Assembly (NCBI GenBank): GCA_029265085.1
Contig: JAJUJY010000160.1
Coordinates: 1 to 9,319, forward strand
Source: Chloroflexota bacterium
GTDB taxonomy: Bacteria; Chloroflexota; Anaerolineae; Anaerolineales; Anaerolineaceae
Direction: 5' to 3'
Length of the DNA stretch: 9,319 bases
Positions 1 to 4,986 of the stretch are shown here, piece after piece. The translations under genes were made by a program, and so were the position numbers. A model generated the notes under the pieces. It had not been told where the DNA came from. It worked only from the letters and a program-made list of their open reading frames with translations, and searched no databases. Each line of letters begins with the position of its first letter. Position 1 is the stretch's first letter.

Positions 1-5
1 GACAT
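1..5 (-). CDS. Start of the next gene in the ABC operon (only the first codons are inside)
   Basis: Reading the minus strand past the ATPase stop, an ATG sits at positions 5-3. It is preceded by an AAAGGAA ribosome binding site (positions 14-20) at 8-nt spacing. Only M plus part of a second codon lies inside the window, so nothing can be said of the product from sequence. From the usual order of ABC-2 exporters (ATPase then permease) the inferred product is the membrane permease partner of the 108-1028 ATPase. The 102-bp gap after the ATPase stop shows no strong terminator hairpin, which fits cotranscription. Confidence 0.4.
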
Positions 6-107
6 ATTGAGAGTTCCTTTCATTAAATAGTAGTTCTTCGCAGATTGGGTGGAGGGAGGCAGCTGCAGCGATCAACCAGTATTTTCGCCCGCCCAAAACC
101 CAACATT

Positions 108-1028
108 TTACCCGGCGGTAAGTTCCAGGAAAATATCTTCCAGCCGCGGGCGCTGCAGCTCAAGATGCGCTACCTTCAACCCGCCGTACACCAATTGGGC
201 ATTTAACATTGCTACATCGGAAGGGCCGTTCACATTCACATAAATTCGACCGTCCCCATTTGCGTGGGCCTGCCAGCCATTCTCTTTAATCACCCGCAAG
301 GCATCCTGCTTGGGTTCTGCGCCAACGGAAAGGACCGCAGCAAATCTTGCCTGCAATTCTTCGATCCGCCCCTGAAAGAGCAGTTTCCCCTGATCAATAA
401 TGCCCAGGTGCGTGGCAACCTGCTCCACCTCGCCTAAAAGATGCGAGGAGAGAAAAACGGTCATATTATATTCCTGCGGCAGTTTACGGATCAATTCGCG
501 AATTGCATGGATTCCGGCAGGATCCAACCCATTGGTAGGTTCATCCAGAATCAACAAGTCCGGGGAGGTCAGCAGAGCAATAGCAATCCCCAAACGCTGG
601 CGCATACCCATCGAATAGGTTTTGACCAACCGGTTGGCATCTTTCTCAAGCTCAACAATGTTCAGCGCGCGGTTAATCATCGTTTGCGTGCCGTTCACCA
701 ACCGGCGGGTTACTTCCAGGTTTTCCCAACCGGTTAAATTGGGATATAAAGAAGGGTTTTCTACCAATGCGCCAACCCGTGCAAGTGAATTTAACCGGTT
801 TCCGGACAATGGTTTTCCAAACAGGCAAACCTGGCCGGCTGTTGGGCGGATCAAGCCCAAAAGCATCCGAATTGTTGTGGTTTTCCCGGCTCCGTTTGGC
901 CCCAAAAAGCCGTACACGCTCCCGGGAGCCACCTGCAAATCCAATGCATTTACCACGGTTCGCCTGCCAAACCGGCGCGTCATCCCGTGGGTCTCAATGA
1001 GGTAATTTGAATTACACGTATAAGTCAT
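108..1028 (-). CDS. ABC-2 type exporter ATP-binding protein (BcrA-like)
   Basis: Cytoplasmic ATPase subunit of an ABC exporter, 306 aa, usual length for the BcrA/CcmA-like class. Visible in order: Walker A GPNGAGKT at residues 43-50; the Q-loop region VENPSLYPNLTG around 89-100; signature YSMGMRQRLG at 138-147; Walker B LLILDEP at 158-164 with the catalytic Glu163; D-loop GLDP; and switch His196 in SSHLLGE. The Q-loop position carries Glu (VEN), as I recall for bacitracin/lantibiotic-immunity ATPases of this subfamily. The roughly 90-residue C-terminal tail ends in LEDIFLELTAG, typical of the family. The ATG at 1028 has a strong AAAGGAG site (1038-1044) 9 nt away. It lies 96 bp after the kinase gene, in a gap holding its own putative promoter, repeats and hairpin. 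Association with a two-component system points to stress- or antibiotic-induced export, but the substrate is unknown. Confidence 0.93.
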   Translation of the reverse strand: MTYTCNSNYLIETHGMTRRFGRRTVVNALDLQVAPGSVYGFLGPNGAGKTTTIRMLLGLIRPTAGQVCLFGKPLSGNRLNSLARVGALVENPSLYPNLTGWENLEVTRRLVNGTQTMINRALNIVELEKDANRLVKTYSMGMRQRLGIAIALLTSPDLLILDEPTNGLDPAGIHAIRELIRKLPQEYNMTVFLSSHLLGEVEQVATHLGIIDQGKLLFQGRIEELQARFAAVLSVGAEPKQDALRVIKENGWQAHANGDGRIYVNVNGPSDVAMLNAQLVYGGLKVAHLELQRPRLEDIFLELTAG

Positions 1029-1065
1029 GGTTGCGTACTCCTTTAGTTTCTTTCTTACGCAACCA
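1028..1065 (-). promoter_or_regulatory. Perfect hairpin holding the ribosome binding site of the ABC ATPase mRNA
   Basis: On the minus strand, GGTTGCGTA (1064-1056) is exactly complementary to TACGCAACC (1037-1029). One more pair uses the A of the ATG start codon, giving 9-10 bp. The 18-nt A-rich loop contains the whole AAAGGAG Shine-Dalgarno (1038-1044), and the 3' stem arm is the spacer between it and the ATG. Folding would occlude the start codon or change its presentation, so translational control or 5'-end mRNA stabilisation is a reasonable inference. The pairing is seen directly; the function is not. Confidence 0.6.
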
Positions 1066-1068
1066 AGG

Positions 1069-1074
1069 ATATCA
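1069..1074 (-). promoter_or_regulatory. Possible -10 box for the ABC ATPase gene
   Basis: TGATAT on the minus strand lies just downstream of the 11-bp repeat array. A start about 7 nt on would place the first transcribed base near 1062-1064, exactly where the SD-containing hairpin begins. The best -35 (TTCGAC at 18 bp) is poor, as expected for an activator-dependent promoter. This call is inferred from position; the hexamer alone is weak evidence. Confidence 0.35.
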
Positions 1075-1080
1075 GGTGAG

Positions 1081-1124
1081 TGTCACAGGCCTGTCGAACA
1101 ATTGTCGTAAAATTGTCGCAAAAA
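1081..1124 (-). promoter_or_regulatory. Four tandem 11-bp direct repeats, putative OmpR-family regulator binding site
   Basis: On the plus strand four consecutive 11-mers start with TGTCA, TGTCG, TGTCG and TGTCG at 1081, 1092, 1103 and 1114, ending exactly at the kinase stop codon. A degenerate fifth copy (TATCA) starts at 1070. An 11-bp period of short TGTC-type half-sites is the classical layout for tandem OmpR/PhoB-family regulators, and such a regulator is encoded upstream in the same operon. The array covers the -35 region of the putative ATPase promoter. The inferred role is autogenous activation of the transporter genes by the 2687-3385 regulator. Confidence 0.6.
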
Positions 1125-2690
1125 TCAGGCAGCTTTTGGCAGCCAGACTCTAAAGCGGCTGCCTTCCCCTATACGGCTTTCTACCCCCACTGTACCGCCC
1201 ATCGTTTCCACCAGTTCTTTCACCAGAGCAAGCCCAAGCCCTGAGCCAGTGGAACCTTCTCCCTTATAAAAACGTTCCCAAATGTGCTCAATCTGGTCAG
1301 CCGGAATCCCCTCACCCGTATCCGTAACACACAGGCAGACCAGTTCCTCTTCTACATTGGCTTGGATAACAACAATTCCACCCGGCGGTGTGTGGCGCAC
1401 TGCATTATTGACCAGGTTGCGCAGCACTTGTTCCAGCCGCAGCGGATCGGCAAACACCTGCGGTAGAACCGCGGGAACATCCGCCAGCACCTCAACACGC
1501 CCACTGCCCCAGGCACCGGGTTTGACCGTTTCCACCGTCCGCCGGATGATTTCGACAGCATCGACCGCGCGGCAGGACAGGTCTAACCGCTTAACTTCTG
1601 CCCGAGAAAGGGCAAAGAGATCATCGATCAGATTTTGCAGCCGCAAAATCTCATGAGTCATTATCTCCAGATCATGCCGGTATGCTTCGGGCAGGGCTCC
1701 TTGGCGCTCTTCCAGATCGTTCTCCAGGTAACCGCGCAGCGTAGCAACCGGTGTCCGCAGTTCGTGAGATACCGCAGCAGTCAATTCCCTTTGTGCCGTC
1801 AGCAGGGCAGAAACTTTATCCCGCTCCGCCTGCAAATCCCGCTGAGCCTGTTCCAAAGCAGCCGCCATCGTATTAAAATCATCCTGCAATTGGGCAATTT
1901 CATCTTCACCGGAAGGTTGTACCCGCGCCGAAAGATCACCGGATCGCAGCATCCGCGCTGCCTTTGCTAAAGATTCAACCCGTTTGACCAGCGGACGGCT
2001 GACAATCCAGGAGATGACCACCGAGAATGGCAGCACGCCCACAGCGGCGACCCCAGCCAAAAATACCCAAACCAACACCAAAGGAAACATACCGGTTAAT
2101 AATTCGGACGCAAAACGTGCCAGGGCTGATATTTCACGCCCTTCCATCCAGGTTGGCGGATTCTTTTCGGCACCGATGGTAACAAAAATTAAAAACAAGG
2201 CGGTTAAGATAATAACCACCCATAAATGCACCTGCGTCAAACCCCATAAAAACCGCCGGCGGGTCAAGCGCGTCCAACGCATCCATAACTCCGAGACAAC
2301 CCGCCACCCCAGATACACCAGACTGGACCCTGTTAAAACAAATATTCCCAGCATTAACCCGACGCTGGAATCAGCAATATAGTTCGGCGTTCCGGCAGCC
2401 AGCCCAATCAGAATCGCCAGCAAACCGGTTAAGAAACCGTAAACCAGGCCAATGAGTGTTTCTTGTAACAGGATAATCCAACCGCCCTGGGTGATGCGCC
2501 GGAATCGCAAACCAGCAATCGACCCGCCAGAGATCGCCACAATGACAAATCCCTGGCTGACCAGTTGCGAAGGAATTTCTAAAGAACCTCGGGCAATTAA
2601 CCAGAGCAAAATTCCAGAAACCAGCAGCGCTTCAAAAAATGCCCGCGGCAGTCCTGCGGAATAAAATGGATTGAACTTAGCCCATCTCAC
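1125..2690 (-). CDS. Multi-spanning sensor histidine kinase (HAMP-HisKA-HATPase)
   Basis: Membrane sensor kinase that should autophosphorylate and pass phosphate to the adjacent response regulator. About six membrane segments lie in the first 230 residues (near 19-34, 47-62, 71-99, 109-129, 148-173, 199-230). The longest loop (between the last two) is only about 25 residues, so there is no large extracytoplasmic sensor domain. Then come a HAMP linker, a short coiled coil, the H-box SHELRTP with phospho-acceptor His309, N-box LRNLVNNAVRHTP (about 423-435), G1 box DTGEGIP (457-463), F-box WERFYKGE and G2 box GSGLGL (482-487). I chose the GTG at 2690: it forms a GTGA overlap with the regulator stop and has TTGAGG (2699-2704) 8 nt upstream. 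An in-frame TTG at 2723 is possible but less likely. Coupled translation with the regulator is expected. The signal is unknown. Confidence 0.93.
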   Translation of the reverse strand: MRWAKFNPFYSAGLPRAFFEALLVSGILLWLIARGSLEIPSQLVSQGFVIVAISGGSIAGLRFRRITQGGWIILLQETLIGLVYGFLTGLLAILIGLAAGTPNYIADSSVGLMLGIFVLTGSSLVYLGWRVVSELWMRWTRLTRRRFLWGLTQVHLWVVIILTALFLIFVTIGAEKNPPTWMEGREISALARFASELLTGMFPLVLVWVFLAGVAAVGVLPFSVVISWIVSRPLVKRVESLAKAARMLRSGDLSARVQPSGEDEIAQLQDDFNTMAAALEQAQRDLQAERDKVSALLTAQRELTAAVSHELRTPVATLRGYLENDLEERQGALPEAYRHDLEIMTHEILRLQNLIDDLFALSRAEVKRLDLSCRAVDAVEIIRRTVETVKPGAWGSGRVEVLADVPAVLPQVFADPLRLEQVLRNLVNNAVRHTPPGGIVVIQANVEEELVCLCVTDTGEGIPADQIEHIWERFYKGEGSTGSGLGLALVKELVETMGGTVGVESRIGEGSRFRVWLPKAA

Positions 2691-3385
2691 CGAACTGACC
2701 TCAACCGGTAGCCAACTCCCCAAACGGTTTCAATCTCATCCCCTAATTCGCCTAGCTTTTTGCGCAAACGCAAGATCGCATTATCCACCGAGCGATCCCC
2801 TTCGATGTAGCTGCCCCCCCAGACCGCTTCTAACAGGTAGGAACGGCTGAATGCCCGCCCTGGATTGCGCAAAAACAGGTGCAGCATGTCAAATTCAGTG
2901 CGAGACAAATCCAGGCTTTGCCCGTCAAGTTCGGCAGTGTAAGAGCCGGGGTCCAGGAACAAGCCGCCGTATTGCAGCGGCCTTGCTTCGCCCTGGCGGT
3001 CAGCCGCCAGCAGCTGTTCCACCCGTTCTGTACGGCGAATTTGCACGCGCACCCGTGCTACCAATTCCCGCATCGAAAACGGCTTGGTCAGATAATCGTC
3101 CGCACCCAATTCCAGACCAATCACCCGGTCGGCTTCTTCTGACCGGGCCGTCAGTATCAAAACGGGCGGCGGATTGTTGGCCTGCAAGCGGCGCAGCACT
3201 TCCAGCCCGTCCATTCCAGGCAGCATCCAATCCAAAATAATCAGGTCTGGGCGGCGGCGTGCTGCCAGGCTGAGCGCCGAAGCCCCATCATACGCAGCCT
3301 GTACTTCAAAACCGTTGGCTTCCAGCTCGCGCTGGATCACCTGGGCAAGATCGCGGGAATCTTCAACAAGGAGAATGAGTGCCAT
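2687..3385 (-). CDS. OmpR/PhoB-family response regulator
   Basis: DNA-binding response regulator, 232 aa, normal family length. The receiver domain (about 1-118) has the acidic pair Glu8/Asp9 (VEDS), phospho-acceptor Asp52 (LDWMLPG), Thr79 (LTA) and Lys101 (LTKPF). After a roughly 17-residue linker comes the winged-helix effector domain (about 135-230). Its recognition helix falls near RSVDNAILRLRKKLG, and it has the family-typical ending VWGVGYRL. It is first gene of the operon and overlaps the kinase start, so the two form a cognate pair. The ATG at 3385 has no Shine-Dalgarno but lies immediately after a good promoter, suggesting a leaderless message. Expected targets are its own operon and the repeat array at 1081-1124. 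The physiological role is inferred only from the linked ABC exporter. Confidence 0.95.
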   Translation of the reverse strand: MALILLVEDSRDLAQVIQRELEANGFEVQAAYDGASALSLAARRRPDLIILDWMLPGMDGLEVLRRLQANNPPPVLILTARSEEADRVIGLELGADDYLTKPFSMRELVARVRVQIRRTERVEQLLAADRQGEARPLQYGGLFLDPGSYTAELDGQSLDLSRTEFDMLHLFLRNPGRAFSRSYLLEAVWGGSYIEGDRSVDNAILRLRKKLGELGDEIETVWGVGYRLRSVR

Positions 3386-3392
3386 GAGCGTT

Positions 3393-3421
3393 AGTGTACA
3401 TCAGGAGTGGAATTGCGTCAA
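3393..3421 (-). promoter_or_regulatory. Sigma-70-type promoter of the regulator/kinase operon, apparently leaderless
   Basis: On the minus strand TTGACG (3421-3416), a 17-bp spacer and TACACT (3398-3393) match the vegetative consensus well. Transcription would begin about 6-8 nt downstream, at 3385-3387, which is the ATG of the regulator. The absence of any ribosome binding site before that ATG fits a leaderless transcript. Confidence 0.65.
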
Positions 3422-3517
3422 TTTGAAAAGGAGAAATTATTTAGAATCGCAGATGCAAACTTATCATGAGCCTGTGGTCATTAAGAGGTTTTTGAGAATT
3501 CGTATCATAGAATATCG

Positions 3518-3523
3518 TATAAT
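3518..3523 (+). promoter_or_regulatory. Possible -10 box for the phosphotransferase gene
   Basis: A perfect TATAAT lies 73 bp before the plus-strand ATG at 3596, in an AT-rich stretch. The only -35-like hexamer, TTGAGA (3492-3497), is at 20-bp spacing, which is too far for a standard promoter. Position and the perfect hexamer support it; spacing argues against it. Confidence 0.35.
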
Positions 3524-3595
3524 ATTTTCCAGCAAGTTTGGATTTTTTGAACAGATCTTGACTGACGATTAATAGAAGAAAATCATGAAAACAGG

Positions 3596-4549
3596 ATGGA
3601 AAAATTGAAGCAGGAAATGGCATTTGAGCAAGTTCACCAAATATGCAGCAAGCATGAAATTGATATCCAGGATTTGGCATCCGTTACTGGCAGTTTCGAT
3701 AAACAAATTTTCTTTATCAATCAGGAAATCCTTTTACGGGTTTCAGAAACACCCATGACGATTGAACAGGAGAAATCGGAAAGGGTGGCAGGTCTTGATT
3801 TCGTACCGAAAATTCTCCACGCGGGCGCGCTCGAAAGCGCTGAAAAAACAATTTACTATATCCTCTCAACGCTGCTGCCAGGGGATGATCTGATTAACAG
3901 TTATCAAGCAACCACGCCAGTGCAGCAAAACCAATTAGGCCGGGATGTGGCAAAGTTTTTGGATCGGTTACATCAAATACCTGGAACCCATTATGACGTT
4001 GGCTTGTATATACCAATCATTCCTCACTTTTCTGAGACCTGGAAAGCAGGCCACCAAACGTATTGGGATATCCTTGAGCAGCAATCCCATGAATTATCCT
4101 TGCAGCCGGAGCAGATCCGGTTTTTTGCGAATGCATTCCAGTTTTTACACGCATCTGCTGAAGCATTAAATTTCCAGGCTGGGCCAAAGCTGCTGCACAA
4201 CGATTTTCACCCCAAAAATATATTATGCAATCAAGGACAGTTTTCAGGAGTAATCGATTGGGAATGTTCCCAGTTTGGTGAAGCAGACTTTGAATTATGC
4301 CATTTGATCCATTGGTGTGTGTATCCTCCCCAATCAGGCATTGATTTTCGGCCATTTTTACGAGGATTATTCCAGTCCGCACCCAAATGTGCGCAAGTTC
4401 CCAATCTTGCCCAGCGCTTGACGATTTACCAGGTTGAACATGAAATCCAACAAATCATCTGGAGCAGCAGCCAGGCTGCATCCTGGCGAGTGCCGCGGCT
4501 GCTGTACTGGATGGATGGCGGAGTGGAAAAATTATTTCGAGAAATATAA
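3596..4549 (+). CDS. Aminoglycoside phosphotransferase / choline kinase-fold enzyme
   Basis: Cytoplasmic small-molecule kinase of the APH/choline-kinase/MTR-kinase fold, 317 aa, usual length. The N-lobe contains FDKQIFFINQEILLRVS (about 34-50), which resembles the nucleotide-binding strands of this fold. The C-lobe has the catalytic loop HNDFHPKNIL (201-210: catalytic Asp203, metal ligand Asn208) and the metal-binding Asp221 in VIDWEC, followed by GEADFELCHL. There is no signal peptide or membrane segment. The substrate cannot be read from sequence. Resistance to an aminoglycoside or macrolide is only one option; sugar, choline or homoserine-type substrates are equally possible. The ATG at 3596 is preceded only by a weak ACAGG placed too close. 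Met8 (3617) is an alternative, and an in-frame stop at 3563 rules out an earlier start. It stands alone on its strand, diverging from the regulator and converging on the GH3 operon. Confidence 0.85.
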   Translation: MEKLKQEMAFEQVHQICSKHEIDIQDLASVTGSFDKQIFFINQEILLRVSETPMTIEQEKSERVAGLDFVPKILHAGALESAEKTIYYILSTLLPGDDLINSYQATTPVQQNQLGRDVAKFLDRLHQIPGTHYDVGLYIPIIPHFSETWKAGHQTYWDILEQQSHELSLQPEQIRFFANAFQFLHASAEALNFQAGPKLLHNDFHPKNILCNQGQFSGVIDWECSQFGEADFELCHLIHWCVYPPQSGIDFRPFLRGLFQSAPKCAQVPNLAQRLTIYQVEHEIQQIIWSSSQAASWRVPRLLYWMDGGVEKLFREI

Positions 4550-4620
4550 GGAAAGCCCGGTCAGTAACGCGGTTACCGCGGCAACACAAAAAAGCAGTAT
4601 ATTAATTATTACCTCAATGA

Positions 4621-4658
4621 ATAACCTGCCAGAATGTCAGCACATTCTGGCAGGTTAT
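4621..4658. terminator. Perfect 17-bp stem-loop between convergent genes, probable bidirectional terminator
   Basis: ATAACCTGCCAGAATGT (4621-4637), loop CAGC, then its exact reverse complement (4642-4658). It lies 72 bp after the plus-strand phosphotransferase stop and 22 bp beyond the end of the minus-strand 91-aa gene, the right place to stop both transcripts. T-tracts are weak on both sides (ATTTAT on plus, TTCATT on minus), so it may act as a 3'-end stabiliser as much as a terminator. Confidence 0.65.
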
Positions 4659-4679
4659 ATTTATAAACGCCATGAAATT

Positions 4680-4955
4680 TTAATATTTCATCAGGATGAT
4701 CACAAACATCAGCAGCGCTGCCCAACCGACCAGGCGGATCATACCAATATGAAGGCGGTATTTTTCCATGAATATCAGCGGATTATTTTTTAACGAGTGA
4801 TAATCCGCCCGGTTCGCTGCGGATAGTTCGCGACCTTTCAGGCGATACAAGGTCTCCACCAGCCAGTATTGCAGCCGGACCATTACCTGAGGCGCAAGGA
4901 TTAACATCAAGGCAATTCCACCGGTAATGGTTAAAGAAATTACTTTCAGCGCCAT
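4680..4955 (-). CDS. Small two-helix membrane protein of unknown function
   Basis: A 91-aa protein I do not recognise. A hydrophobic segment at about residues 5-27 and a second at about 72-90 flank a 45-residue polar, basic stretch (RLKGRELSAANRADYHSLKNN). Topology is probably two transmembrane helices with the charged loop in the cytoplasm. It is the last gene of the GH3 operon, 31 bp after the glucosidase stop. The ATG at 4955 has TTGAGGG (4959-4965) close upstream, slightly short in spacing but clear. No catalytic motif is visible. Good codon structure and operon position make it a real gene. Confidence 0.7.
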   Translation of the reverse strand: MALKVISLTITGGIALMLILAPQVMVRLQYWLVETLYRLKGRELSAANRADYHSLKNNPLIFMEKYRLHIGMIRLVGWAALLMFVIILMKY

Positions 4956-4986
4956 ATACCCTCAATTCACTGGCACAACAATCCCT

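Noticed and set aside
1085..1094. 10-bp palindrome ACAGGCCTGT
   Set aside because: It falls inside and is explained by two adjacent 11-bp repeat units; no loop, and no sign of an independent role.
1282..2382. Several plus-strand open frames opposite the histidine kinase
   Set aside because: Low-complexity Arg/Ser/Thr-rich translations that are antisense shadows of the kinase; none has a domain or start signal.
4568..4580. Palindrome CGCGGTTACCGCG after the phosphotransferase
   Set aside because: Arms are separated by only one base, so it cannot fold as an RNA hairpin; the alternative GTAAC/GTTAC stem is only 5 bp. The 4621-4658 stem is the better terminator.
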